Positions 1 to 7,446 of a DNA stretch of 16,575 nucleotides are shown here, piece after piece (within the stretch, counting starts at the first letter, position 1; each line of letters starts with the position of its first letter). The notes beneath the pieces were generated by a model that worked only from the letters and a program-made list of their open reading frames with translations, ran no database searches and was not told the DNA's origin. The translations under genes and the position numbers were made by a program. This DNA comes from DATDPM01 sp041498815 (lineage in GTDB: Bacteria; Pseudomonadota; Alphaproteobacteria; DATDPM01), in NCBI GenBank assembly GCA_041498815.1, contig JBGQJC010000050.1, forward strand, positions 1 through 16,575, written 5' to 3'.

Positions 1-150
1 CGTGATGTCTTCATAGGCCTTGTCGCGGAATGGGGCGGGCACGAAGATTTCGCGTGGCGTGCGCTCGATCGCGGCCAAGACCTTGGTGTCGGTGATGCCG
101 GCCCGGCGCAGGCCCATGACGAAGCGGATTTTGCGCGGCTCGCCGCTCAT
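1..150 (-). CDS. pcm: Protein-L-isoaspartate O-methyltransferase, N-terminal fragment
   Basis: The minus strand reads an open frame from an ATG at 150 to the window edge, giving about 50 residues that begin MSGEPRKIRFVMGLRRAGI. The segment RAGITDTKVLAAIERTPREI, followed by FVPAPFRDKAYED, matches the conserved start of Pcm, where an N-terminal helix precedes the SAM-dependent methyltransferase fold. Pcm methylates isoaspartyl residues in damaged cytosolic proteins and so starts their repair. The catalytic and SAM-binding parts lie outside the window. The start overlaps the surE stop in an ATGA arrangement (4 bases), and surE-pcm is a well-known gene pair, which strongly supports the call despite the short fragment. 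The rest of the gene continues past base 1. Confidence 0.88.
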   Translation of the reverse strand, partial: MSGEPRKIRFVMGLRRAGITDTKVLAAIERTPREIFVPAPFRDKAYEDIT

Positions 151-920
151 GCGAACGCTTTCTTCAAGCGGCGCAGCGTCGGCTCGTGGGTAAGGTTCAT
201 GTAAAGCGGCGTCACCGAGATCGCGCCCGCATTCACCGCCGCCAGATCGGTGCCCCGCTTGCCCGCATCCTCGGTACGCATGGCGCCGACCCAGTAATAG
301 CTCCGCCCGCGGGGGTCCTGGCGCTCCACCAGCTCGTCGCCCAATTTGCGCCGGCCCTGGTGCGTGACCGCGATTCCGGAGACGCGGCTTACCAGGACAT
401 CGGGGAAATTGACGTTGATGAAGACGTTTTCCGGCCACCCGGTCGCGGCCAGCCCGCGCACCAGTTTGGCGAAATGGGCGCTGGCGGTGGCCCAGCGCGC
501 CGACGCCTCGCTGTCGGCAACCAGACTGAGCGCCATGGCCGGAACGCCGAGCAGGGTGGCCTCCATGGCGGCGGCGACGGTGCCGGAATAGGTCACGTCC
601 TCGCCCAGATTGCCGCCGCGGTTGATGCCGGACAGAACCAGGTCCGGCTTGTGATCGGCGAGGATGTGGTTGATCGCCAGCAGTACGCAGTCGGTGGGCG
701 TGCCGTCCACGGCGAACCGGCGGGGCGCAAGTTTACGAATCCGAAGCGGCCGCTGGAGCGTGAGCGAATGACTAGCCCCGCTCTGCTCGGTTTCGGGGGC
801 CACCACCCAAACGTCTCTCGACAAACGGCGTGCGGCCTTCTCCAAGACCTTCAAGCCCGGCGCGTGAATCCCGTCGTCGTTGGAAAGCAGGATCCGCGCC
901 GTGTCGAGATCAAGCGCCAT
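147..920 (-). CDS. surE: 5'/3'-nucleotidase SurE
   Basis: This 257-residue protein has the normal SurE length. SurE is a cytosolic metal-dependent phosphatase that removes phosphate from nucleoside monophosphates and is tied to stationary-phase survival. The diagnostic LLSNDDG stretch is at residues 11-17, with the paired metal-binding aspartates D15 and D16. It is followed by VVAPETEQSGASHSLT, which carries the metal-ligand serine, then by DGTPTDCV and LSGINRGGNLGEDVTYSGTV. All are family hallmarks in the expected order. I chose the ATG at 920 because it puts the SNDDG motif near the N terminus; upstream codons in the same frame add an unrelated basic stretch. The start overlaps the end of serS by 11 bases and the stop overlaps pcm by 4, so translation is probably coupled. 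No strong Shine-Dalgarno is visible. Confidence 0.95.
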   Translation of the reverse strand: MALDLDTARILLSNDDGIHAPGLKVLEKAARRLSRDVWVVAPETEQSGASHSLTLQRPLRIRKLAPRRFAVDGTPTDCVLLAINHILADHKPDLVLSGINRGGNLGEDVTYSGTVAAAMEATLLGVPAMALSLVADSEASARWATASAHFAKLVRGLAATGWPENVFINVNFPDVLVSRVSGIAVTHQGRRKLGDELVERQDPRGRSYYWVGAMRTEDAGKRGTDLAAVNAGAISVTPLYMNLTHEPTLRRLKKAFA

Positions 921-2187
921 CCGGCGCCAGACTTTCCATTCCGTCCATATAGGGGCGGAGCGCCGGCGGGATTTCAACCGATCCGTCCTTGCGCTGGTAA
1001 TTTTCAAGAACGCCGATGAGCGTACGCCCGACGGCCAAGCCCGAACCGTTGAGGGTATGGACGAAGCGGGTCCCCTTCCCGCCCGCGGGCTTGAAGCGGG
1101 CCTTCATGCGCCGGGCCTGGAAATCGCCGCAGTTGGAGCAGCTGGAAATTTCCCGGTAGGCGTTCTGGCCGGGGAGCCAGACTTCGATGTCGTAGGTTTT
1201 TTGCGCGGCGAATCCCATGTCGCCGGTCGAGAGAACCACCACCCGGTAGGCGAGGCCGAGGCGGCGGAGAATTTCCTCGGCGCAGGCGGTCATGCGCTCG
1301 TGCTCTTCGTTTGAATGATCCGGGTGGGCGATGCTGACGAGTTCGACCTTGCCGAACTGGTGCTGGCGGATCATGCCGCGCGTATCCTTGCCCGCGGCCC
1401 CGGCCTCGGCGCGGTAACAAGACGTCAGCGCCGTGAACCGCAACGGCAGCGACGACTCTTCCAATATCTCGCCGGCGACGAGATTGGTGAGCGACACCTC
1501 GGCGGTGGGGATCAGCCAGTAATCGTCGGTGGTGCGGAACAGGTCGTCGGCGAATTTGGGAAGCTGGCCGGTATTGAATAGGGTCTCGGAGCGCACGAGG
1601 CGCGGCACGTAGCATTCGGTATAGCCGAATTCCCTGGTGTGGACGTCAAGCATGAACATGGCGAGCGCGCGTTCCAACCTCGCGAGCGGGCCTTTCAACA
1701 CCACGAATCTTGCGCCCGACATCTTGGCGGCGCGGTCGAAATCCATGCCGAGCTTGGCCCCGATGTCGAAATGCTCCTGGGCCGTGAAATCGAAGTGCGG
1801 CGGCGCGCCCACCTTGCGCAGCACCACATTGGCGTTGGCATCGGGGCCGACCGGCACGTCCGGCGCCGGAACATTGGGAATGCCGGCCAAGAGTTCATCC
1901 AGTTTTTCGCCCAGCTTGCGTTCATCTTCCTCGAGCGCCTGAAGCTGGTCTTTGAGCGATGCGACCTCGGCCAGGATCGCCGCCGCGTCCCCGCCCTTGG
2001 CCTTGGCCTGACCGATTTGCCTGGAGGCTTCGTTGCGGCGCGTTTGAAGCTCTTGCGCTTTCGTCAGGGCGGTGCGGCGCTTGGCATCGAGATCGAGGAC
2101 GGCAGAGGATTGGGGGCCAAACCCGCGAGTCTTCAACGCGGCATCGAACGCCGCCCCGTTCTCGCGAATCCATTTGAGGTCGAGCAT
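910..2187 (-). CDS. serS: Serine--tRNA ligase
   Basis: A 425-residue class II aminoacyl-tRNA synthetase that charges tRNA-Ser (and tRNA-Sec, where present) with serine in the cytosol. Residues about 30-100 form the expected N-terminal antiparallel coiled coil, rich in Lys, Glu, Gln and Ala, that grips the long variable arm of tRNA-Ser. The catalytic core follows: the TAE serine-binding motif at 228-230, motif 2 around 251-278 (SCYRAEAGAAGKDTRG then IRQHQF), and motif 3 near the C terminus (GSGLAVGRTLIGVLENYQ). The open frame extends upstream to 2331, but I chose the ATG at 2187. It gives the conserved MLDLKWIREN start and has a purine-rich aggggcggg just upstream. It lies 49 bases downstream of tatC and overlaps surE by 11 bases. 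Confidence 0.97.
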   Translation of the reverse strand: MLDLKWIRENGAAFDAALKTRGFGPQSSAVLDLDAKRRTALTKAQELQTRRNEASRQIGQAKAKGGDAAAILAEVASLKDQLQALEEDERKLGEKLDELLAGIPNVPAPDVPVGPDANANVVLRKVGAPPHFDFTAQEHFDIGAKLGMDFDRAAKMSGARFVVLKGPLARLERALAMFMLDVHTREFGYTECYVPRLVRSETLFNTGQLPKFADDLFRTTDDYWLIPTAEVSLTNLVAGEILEESSLPLRFTALTSCYRAEAGAAGKDTRGMIRQHQFGKVELVSIAHPDHSNEEHERMTACAEEILRRLGLAYRVVVLSTGDMGFAAQKTYDIEVWLPGQNAYREISSCSNCGDFQARRMKARFKPAGGKGTRFVHTLNGSGLAVGRTLIGVLENYQRKDGSVEIPPALRPYMDGMESLAPDGA

Positions 2188-2236
2188 CCCGCCCCTTTCG
2201 GGCCGCGTTATACGGCGCGCGCTTGCCGCGCGTCCA

Positions 2237-3016
2237 CTAGGTTGCTTGGCTCCGGGCTTGCTGGAGGCGCTTTTCCACCAGGCGCACGGACCAGATCGAG
2301 GCCTCGTAGAGGAGCAGCAGCGGAACGGCAAGCCCGATCTGACTCAGCACGTCGGGAGGCGTCAGGATCGCGGCGACGATGAAGATGGCGACGATAGCAT
2401 AGCGGCGTTTCGAGGTGAGCGCGGCCGAGGTGACGAGGCCGACGCGCGCCATGAGGGTGAGCAGGATCGGAAGCTGGAAGCACAGGCCGAAGGCGAAGAT
2501 CAGCGCCATGACCAGCGAGAGATACTCGTTCACCTTGGCTTCGAGCTGGATCGGGAGCATGCCCGGCCCGCCCGGCGTCTCGAAGCTCAGGAAGAACTTC
2601 CAGGCGAGCGGCATGATGAAAAAATAGACCAGCGCGCCGCCGAGGAAGAACAGGATCGGGGTCGCCACCAAATAGGGCAGGAACGCGCCGCGCTCGTTCT
2701 TGTAAAGCCCGGGGGCGACGAACATCCAGATCTGGCTTGCCACGATCGGGAAGGAAACGAAAAGCGCCGCGAACATCGCCACCTTGATCTTGGTGACGAA
2801 GGCTTCGGTCAGGCTGGTGTAGATGAAATGCCGGTTCGGCTCGTCCTGTAGGGCGTTCGCGAGCGGCCGCGCGAGAAAGTCGAAAATGGCGGGGGCGAAG
2901 TAGTAGCAGACGCCAAAGGCGATCAGGAACGCGGCCACCGAATAGACCAGCCGGTTGCGAAGCTCGATGATGTGGGCGAGCAGCGGCATCTTGCGGTCGT
3001 CGAGGTCGTCGGTCAT
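2237..3016 (-). CDS. tatC: Sec-independent protein translocase subunit TatC
   Basis: A 259-residue, strongly hydrophobic protein with about six transmembrane segments (roughly residues 25-45, 75-105, 115-150, 160-185, 198-215 and 217-235). TatC is the inner-membrane receptor that, with TatB, recognises twin-arginine signal peptides on folded proteins before TatA assembles the pore. The N-terminal signature HIIELRNR (residues 15-22) is the family's H-x-x-E-L-R-x-R recognition site, and the length is normal. Other typical pieces are the periplasmic-loop region around LTEAFVTKIKVA and FVAPGLYKNER. The start overlaps the tatB stop by four bases (ATGA), so the two should be translationally coupled. 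I see no truncation or missing key residue. Confidence 0.96.
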   Translation of the reverse strand: MTDDLDDRKMPLLAHIIELRNRLVYSVAAFLIAFGVCYYFAPAIFDFLARPLANALQDEPNRHFIYTSLTEAFVTKIKVAMFAALFVSFPIVASQIWMFVAPGLYKNERGAFLPYLVATPILFFLGGALVYFFIMPLAWKFFLSFETPGGPGMLPIQLEAKVNEYLSLVMALIFAFGLCFQLPILLTLMARVGLVTSAALTSKRRYAIVAIFIVAAILTPPDVLSQIGLAVPLLLLYEASIWSVRLVEKRLQQARSQAT

Positions 3017-3300
3017 GGCGGGTCTTTGGGAGCCGCCGGGGCGGTTGCGGGCGGCGTCTTGGGCGGCTCCGCCTCCAGCGTGGTCAAGCGCTTGGCGTTA
3101 TCGATCTCGCTCTTGAGCTCTTCGAGCTCGCTCTCGCGGATCACCTCGTTCATGCTGTCCTGGAATTCGCGGGCGAGCGCCCGGGCCTTCCCCGCCCAGC
3201 GCCCCATCGTGCGCAGCACGACGGGGAGGTCCTTGGGGCCGATGACGATGATCGCCACGACCGCGATCAGCACCATTTCCGTCCAGCCGATGTCGAACAT
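3013..3300 (-). CDS. tatB: Sec-independent protein translocase subunit TatB
   Basis: A 95-residue protein with one N-terminal membrane helix (about residues 5-21), the hinge GPKDLP (21-26), and then an amphipathic helix (about 27-48) and a charged, proline- and alanine-rich tail. TatB partners TatC in binding twin-arginine signal peptides. The start MFDIGWTEM, with a glutamate early in the membrane helix, and the GPKDLP hinge are TatB features rather than TatA ones. TatA usually begins with a different, shorter helix and has an FG motif at the hinge. At 95 residues it is at the short end for TatB. It lies 42 bases downstream of scpB, where tatA is often found in related genomes but is missing here. 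No strong ribosome site is visible before the ATG at 3300. Confidence 0.92.
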   Translation of the reverse strand: MFDIGWTEMVLIAVVAIIVIGPKDLPVVLRTMGRWAGKARALAREFQDSMNEVIRESELEELKSEIDNAKRLTTLEAEPPKTPPATAPAAPKDPP

Positions 3301-3342
3301 GGGTGTTAGAGACGCCCGGGATAATTTCTCGACCGCGCGCCG

Positions 3343-4050
3343 TCAGCGCTTGTCGTCGCCGGATTCGAGCGGCTCCGGCAAAGTCGCCTCGGTATCGCCG
3401 GGCTCGGGCAACTGGTCCGCAGCACCACGGGACAGGGCACCGTAAGCCGTGATCGCCGGGCGCGCGTCCAAGAGACCCGCCGCCTTGAGATCGTCGAGGC
3501 CCGGAAGCCCGTCCAGGGACTCGAGCCCAAAGTGGTCGAGGAAGGCGTCGGTCGTGCCCCAGGTCATGGGGCGGCCGGGACTGCGCCGGTGTCCCTTGGG
3601 CTTGATCCATCCCGCTTCCAGAAGCAGGTCCAGAGTCCCCCGGCTCAAGGACTTGCCGCGGATCTCTTCGATCTCGGCGCGGGTGACCGGCTGGTGATAG
3701 GCGATGATCGCCAAAGTTTCGGTCATCGCCGGCGACAGATTGCGCGAAACCTTGGTCTCGAGCCGCAAGAACGGCGACAAATCCGCCGCGGTGCGGAAGG
3801 CCCAACCCTTGCCGACCTTGTGGAGCTTCACGCCGCGGTTGGCGTAGAGCTCGGCGAGTTCGGAGAGCATCGCCTTGAGATTCGCCCCCGCGGGCAGACG
3901 CTCGGCCAAAATCGCTTCCTCGACCGGCTCGGCGGACGCGAACAGCACCGCCTCGACCAGGCGAAGCTGCTGGTTCGGATCTTCGATCGCGTCTTTGGCA
4001 CCGGCCGCTTTGGTTGCGTTCGTCGATTCGTTCAATGCCGTCATAGCCAT
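3343..4050 (-). CDS. scpB: Segregation and condensation protein B
   Basis: A 235-residue winged-helix protein. ScpB dimers bind the ScpA kleisin and, with SMC, form the condensin complex that compacts and separates chromosomes on the nucleoid. The family core is visible as QQLRLVEAVLFASAEPVEE near residues 25-45 and then the hallmark LAIIAYHQPVTRAEIEEIRG, followed by LLEAGWIKPKGHRRSPGRP and WGTTDAFLDHFGL. The open frame runs back to 4242 inside scpA, but that extra stretch looks unrelated. Two starts fit: ATG 4050, with AGAGG four bases upstream, and ATG 4044, which forms an exact ATGA overlap with the scpA stop. I list 4050; the two differ by only two residues. The acidic, Pro-rich tail after about residue 200 is typical of variable C termini in this family. 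Confidence 0.94.
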   Translation of the reverse strand: MAMTALNESTNATKAAGAKDAIEDPNQQLRLVEAVLFASAEPVEEAILAERLPAGANLKAMLSELAELYANRGVKLHKVGKGWAFRTAADLSPFLRLETKVSRNLSPAMTETLAIIAYHQPVTRAEIEEIRGKSLSRGTLDLLLEAGWIKPKGHRRSPGRPMTWGTTDAFLDHFGLESLDGLPGLDDLKAAGLLDARPAITAYGALSRGAADQLPEPGDTEATLPEPLESGDDKR

Positions 4051-4859
4051 TTGACCTCTTTTGGCCGGCCCACACCTTCCGCGGGTTTCAGATAGATCGG
4101 CCCGAAGGGCGAGTTCTGGCGCAGTTGAATTTTGCCGGAGCGGGCCAACTCGAGGCTCGCAACGAAGGTGGAGGCGAGCGCGGAACGGGCGATCACTCCG
4201 CCCCGGATGTTGGGCGGCAGGAAATGGCTCAGGGACTGCCAATCCGGCGTGCGGCCCAAGAGACGCTGGAGCCGCTCCAACGCCTGCTCGACCGTGTAAA
4301 GATCGTTCGGGGTGATGTGCAGCGTCCCGGATTCGTGCCGCCGGTACTGATCGGCATAGGACTTCAAGAGGTCGAACAGGGTGACCTGGAACACCGGCGT
4401 GCGGATGCCGCGGAAGCGCTCGGGCGCGCCACGCTTGAAGACCTCGAAGCCGAGGCGCGGGCGGGACAGGAGTCTTGCGCCCGCTTCCTGCATCCCCTGA
4501 AGGCGCTGGAGCTGGAAGGCGAGCGCCGCGGCCATTTGGGATGCGGTCGGTTCCTCATCCTGTTCGGGCTCGGGCAGCAAGAGACGCGATTTGAGATAGG
4601 CGAGCCAGGCGGCCATGACCAGGTAATCGGCTGCGATCTCGATCCTGAGGTGCCGTGCGTGGGCAATGAAATCTAGGTATTGGTCGGCGAGCTTGAGGAT
4701 CGAGATGCGCTTCAAGTCGACTTTTTGCTCGCGGGCAAGGGTGAGCAACAGGTCGAGTGGCCCTTCGAAGCCTTCGAGATCGACGACGAGGCGCTCTTCG
4801 GGGGCCAATTCCGTAGCCGTTGCGCCGTCCAGCGATGGTTCCTCGATCATGTTTTGCAT
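4041..4859 (-). CDS. scpA: Segregation and condensation protein A (kleisin)
   Basis: A 272-residue kleisin subunit. ScpA bridges the SMC head domains and binds ScpB, completing the bacterial condensin needed for chromosome segregation. The N-terminal hallmark FEGPLDLLLTLAREQKVDL lies at about residues 30-48 and is followed by LKLADQYLDFI and the AADYLVMAAWLAYLKSRLLL helix. The C-terminal winged-helix part includes VIARSALASTFVASLELARSG. ATG 4859 is the listed start; a second in-frame ATG at 4850 would remove three residues and cannot be excluded. The first ~25 residues are an acidic leader that varies in this family. The gene starts 10 bases after the M50 peptidase gene ends and overlaps scpB, so scpA and scpB should be made together. 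Confidence 0.95.
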   Translation of the reverse strand: MQNMIEEPSLDGATATELAPEERLVVDLEGFEGPLDLLLTLAREQKVDLKRISILKLADQYLDFIAHARHLRIEIAADYLVMAAWLAYLKSRLLLPEPEQDEEPTASQMAAALAFQLQRLQGMQEAGARLLSRPRLGFEVFKRGAPERFRGIRTPVFQVTLFDLLKSYADQYRRHESGTLHITPNDLYTVEQALERLQRLLGRTPDWQSLSHFLPPNIRGGVIARSALASTFVASLELARSGKIQLRQNSPFGPIYLKPAEGVGRPKEVKWL

Positions 4860-4869
4860 TTGGCCTGCC

Positions 4870-5562
4870 TTACGCCGTGCCGGTAAGCACCTTGATGGCC
4901 CGGTACAGAAATTCGGCCGGGCCGCCGATGAGCCAGGAAAAGATGTCGAGGTTGACGCCGATGCGGTGCCCCAGCAAGGGCAGAATAAAGATCAATCCGA
5001 TGATGATTAAAAAGCCGAAGCGCTCCAACCGTGCAAGGGGGCGCGCGAGCCCGCGCGGCAACAGCCCGACGGCGACCCGGCCGCCGTCCAGGGGCGGCAG
5101 CGGCAGCATGTTAAAGACCGCGAGCACCACGTTAATAACAATGGAGTTTTCGAGGTTGCGCAGGGCCCAGTCGCCATAGGTTTCGGGAAACAGCACCGCG
5201 ACATGCATGAGAAGGCCGGAGACCAGTGCCAGGAGCAGATTCGTGCCCGGCCCGGCGGCGGCGACAAGCACCATGTCCCGGCGCGGATGGTTGAGCCGCG
5301 CGAAATTGACCGGAACGGGTTTGGCCCAGCCGAACATGAACCGCGCGCCCATCAATAGCAGCGTGACCGGCAACACGATCGTGCCCATCGGGTCGATATG
5401 GCGCAGCGGATTGAAGCTGACCCGGCCCAAGCGGTAGGCGGTGTCGTCGCCGAGTTTCCAGGCGACATAGCCGTGGGCGGCTTCGTGAAGCGTGATGGCA
5501 AAAATCGCCGGCAGCGCCCAGATCGAGATGAGAAAAAAGATCTCGGCCGGGTTCCCCTTCAT
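4870..5562 (-). CDS. Site-2-protease-like M50 family metalloprotease (membrane)
   Basis: A 230-residue polytopic membrane protein of the small bacterial site-2 protease group. The zinc site HEAAH (residues 26-30; H26, E27, H30) sits in the first membrane segment, and the third zinc ligand is D159 in PLPPLDGGR (about 154-162), the family's second signature. A conserved middle stretch, YRLGRVSFNPLRHIDPMGT, follows the zinc site, and GPGTNLLLALVSGLL forms another membrane segment. Such proteases cut substrates inside the bilayer, but the substrate of this subgroup is not known and cannot be read from the sequence. The start overlaps the nagZ stop in ATGA fashion and the gene ends 10 bases before scpA. 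Co-transcription is therefore likely, though shared function is not implied. Length and key residues look intact. Confidence 0.92.
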   Translation of the reverse strand: MKGNPAEIFFLISIWALPAIFAITLHEAAHGYVAWKLGDDTAYRLGRVSFNPLRHIDPMGTIVLPVTLLLMGARFMFGWAKPVPVNFARLNHPRRDMVLVAAAGPGTNLLLALVSGLLMHVAVLFPETYGDWALRNLENSIVINVVLAVFNMLPLPPLDGGRVAVGLLPRGLARPLARLERFGFLIIIGLIFILPLLGHRIGVNLDIFSWLIGGPAEFLYRAIKVLTGTA

Positions 5563-6587
5563 GACATGGCCGCGGATTGTGCCATCGCGGCGCCCAGCGT
5601 GGCGGCAAGCGCCGGGATATCCGCAGGCTCGGGTTTATGGAGCTGGCTTCGCGCACGGGCCACGCGGTCTTGGGCCGCCTTGGATAGTTCGCCGCAGCCG
5701 GAAGCGATTTCTTCCATCTCGCGCAGCTTGCCGTTGCAATGAAGGGCGAGATCGCACCCTGCTTCCAGCGCCGATTTGGCGCGCGACGCAAGCGAGCCTG
5801 ACAGCGCCCCCATGGAGAGATCGTCGGAGATCAGGACTCCGTCGAATCCGATTTCGCCGCGGATGACTTCCGCGATCACCTTGGCCGAGGTGGTGGCGGG
5901 AGCATCCTGGTCATACGCGCGATAGACGACGTGCGCGGTCATGGCCCAGGGCATGTCGCGCAAAGCCTTGAATGGGGCGAAGTCGATGAGCGCCAGCGTT
6001 TGGCGGTGCAGGTCGATCACCGGCAGATCGGCGTGGCTGTCCACCATGGCCCGGCCGTGGCCGGGAATGTGCTTCAAAACCGGGAGCACGCCGCCTTCCA
6101 GCAACCCGCGGCAAAACTCGCGGCCCAATTCCGCCACCAGCTCCGGGTCGTTGGCAAAGGCGCGGTCGCCGATGATCCCGTGCGAGCCCGGCGCCGGAAC
6201 GTCGAGCACGGGGGCGCAATCGACGTCGATGCCAAGAGGCGCCAAGTTGGCCGCGATCAGGCGCCCGGCGGCAAAGGCCGCCTCGCGTCCCGCCTTCGGG
6301 TTCTGCTTCGCCAGCGCCCCGATCCGGCCCATAGCCGGAATCGCGCGCCATTGGGGCGGCTTCAGGCGCACCACCCGCCCGCCTTCCTGATCGATCAAGA
6401 CCGGCGCATCGGGACGCGCGACGCAGCCGCGCAAAGATCTAACGAGATCGCGGATTTGATCCGGGTTCTCGCAATTGCGCTCGAACAATATGAATCCGAG
6501 TGGATCGGCCGCCTCGAAGAACCGGCGCTCGGGCGTCGAGAGCGCCGTACCGGCGCAGCCGAAAATGACCGCCTTAGGATTTGACAA
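5559..6587 (-). CDS. nagZ: Beta-N-acetylhexosaminidase NagZ
   Basis: A 342-residue glycoside hydrolase family 3 enzyme of normal NagZ length. NagZ works in the cytosol on imported muropeptide fragments, removing N-acetylglucosamine from anhydro-muropeptides during peptidoglycan recycling. Motifs seen in order are VLIDQEGGRVVRL (about 63-75), LKHIPGHGRAMVDSH (171-185), holding the substrate-binding K/H and the D-S-H loop with the catalytic histidine H185, and VLISDDLSMGAL (251-262), whose aspartate pair (D255/D256) includes the nucleophile. There is no signal peptide, consistent with a cytosolic site. The start overlaps the end of the SPOR-protein gene by 14 bases and the stop overlaps the M50 peptidase gene by 4. 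Its place beside a SPOR-domain gene joins two peptidoglycan-related functions. Confidence 0.95.
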   Translation of the reverse strand: MSNPKAVIFGCAGTALSTPERRFFEAADPLGFILFERNCENPDQIRDLVRSLRGCVARPDAPVLIDQEGGRVVRLKPPQWRAIPAMGRIGALAKQNPKAGREAAFAAGRLIAANLAPLGIDVDCAPVLDVPAPGSHGIIGDRAFANDPELVAELGREFCRGLLEGGVLPVLKHIPGHGRAMVDSHADLPVIDLHRQTLALIDFAPFKALRDMPWAMTAHVVYRAYDQDAPATTSAKVIAEVIRGEIGFDGVLISDDLSMGALSGSLASRAKSALEAGCDLALHCNGKLREMEEIASGCGELSKAAQDRVARARSQLHKPEPADIPALAATLGAAMAQSAAMS

Positions 6588-7446
6588 CGATGCATTCCGC
6601 CTTGCGGCGCTTCAACTCCGTGCACAGGTCCTTGGCGGCGCTCTCGGAAAGCGAGCCCGCCTGGACGCGGTAGAAAGTGCCTTTTTCCCCGAGATCGGCC
6701 TTGACCACGTTCAACGTCAGGGTTCCCAGGAGATCGGGATAGGCCTTCTGCAGCTTTTTCCATTCGGTATCCGCGGCGTCCGGCGAATGCACCGCGGAAA
6801 GCTGGACGCGATAATCCCCGGCCTTTGCCGCGGATGAATCGGCCGGAGGAGCGACCGGGGCGGCCGGGGCGGCCAAGGTGGAAGGAGCGACCGCCGCGGT
6901 CTTGGTGTCGGCCGGCGGCGCGGCGGGAACGGACTTCGCGGCCGCCGATGCAGGCGGCGGTACAGCGGATGGTTTCGCAGGCGAGGTTGCAGCCGGCGCA
7001 GGAGGCGGTGGCGCAGCCATGGTTTGGGTTACGGCGGGCGATGCCGCCGGACCGGCTGCGGGTGCCAGCCCGCCCTCGGCGGCATTGGCTGCCGTTGTCG
7101 GATGGGGCATGGGCGATTCCGGAGGCGGCAGCAAGGATTCGGTCTTGGCCGAAGGCGCCGAATCCTCGTTGCCGAGGCGCTCGTACACCGCCTTGTCCTG
7201 ATGGGGCACGTCCATGCCGCCGGGATCGTCGGGCTTGACCCGGCTCGGGCCTTCTTCGGCCTTGATCAGCGGGGCCACGCCCCCTTCGCCCGCCTTGGTC
7301 GCCTGATGATAGGCGTACCAGGTGAAAACCCCGAAGGCGGCGAGCGCCACGATCGTGATCCAAATCCGGGAACGGCGCGCGGGGCGCCTGATCTCGCGCC
7401 GCTCGGCCGTGAGCTCGAGCGGTCCTTCGTCCGTGTCGTCTTGCAT
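6574..7446 (-). CDS. SPOR-domain membrane protein (FtsN-like layout)
   Basis: A 290-residue protein with three parts: a charged, Arg-rich cytoplasmic N terminus; one membrane helix at about residues 28-45 (IWITIVALAAFGVFTWYAY); then a long Pro/Ala-rich, low-complexity periplasmic linker to about residue 212; and a C-terminal SPOR domain (about 214-290). The SPOR domain shows the paired pattern YRVQLSAV and FYRVQAGSLSESAAKDLC. SPOR domains bind denuded glycan strands at the division septum, and the layout resembles FtsN-type division proteins, but a specific role is inference. I place the start at ATG 7446, which shares its A with the argS TGA; an upstream TTG at 7449 would add one residue. 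Overlap with argS and with nagZ implies translational coupling. The linker is biased in composition but shows no exact repeat. Confidence 0.88.
   Translation of the reverse strand: MQDDTDEGPLELTAERREIRRPARRSRIWITIVALAAFGVFTWYAYHQATKAGEGGVAPLIKAEEGPSRVKPDDPGGMDVPHQDKAVYERLGNEDSAPSAKTESLLPPPESPMPHPTTAANAAEGGLAPAAGPAASPAVTQTMAAPPPPAPAATSPAKPSAVPPPASAAAKSVPAAPPADTKTAAVAPSTLAAPAAPVAPPADSSAAKAGDYRVQLSAVHSPDAADTEWKKLQKAYPDLLGTLTLNVVKADLGEKGTFYRVQAGSLSESAAKDLCTELKRRKAECIVVKS

Noticed and set aside
186..1019. Long plus-strand open frame opposite surE
   Set aside because: It lies entirely over surE and the end of serS, and its translation has no recognisable motif; in high-GC DNA long antisense frames are expected.
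2188..2331. Upstream extension of serS
   Set aside because: The extra 48 residues overlap tatC coding sequence in another frame and precede a standard SerS N terminus.
3301..3317. Inverted repeat GGGTGT / ACGCCC after scpB
   Set aside because: On the transcribed (minus) strand the stem contains a C-A mismatch and no T-run follows, so it is not a terminator.
4051..4242. Upstream extension of scpB
   Set aside because: It overlaps the scpA C-terminal coding region and gives a low-complexity basic sequence unlike ScpB.
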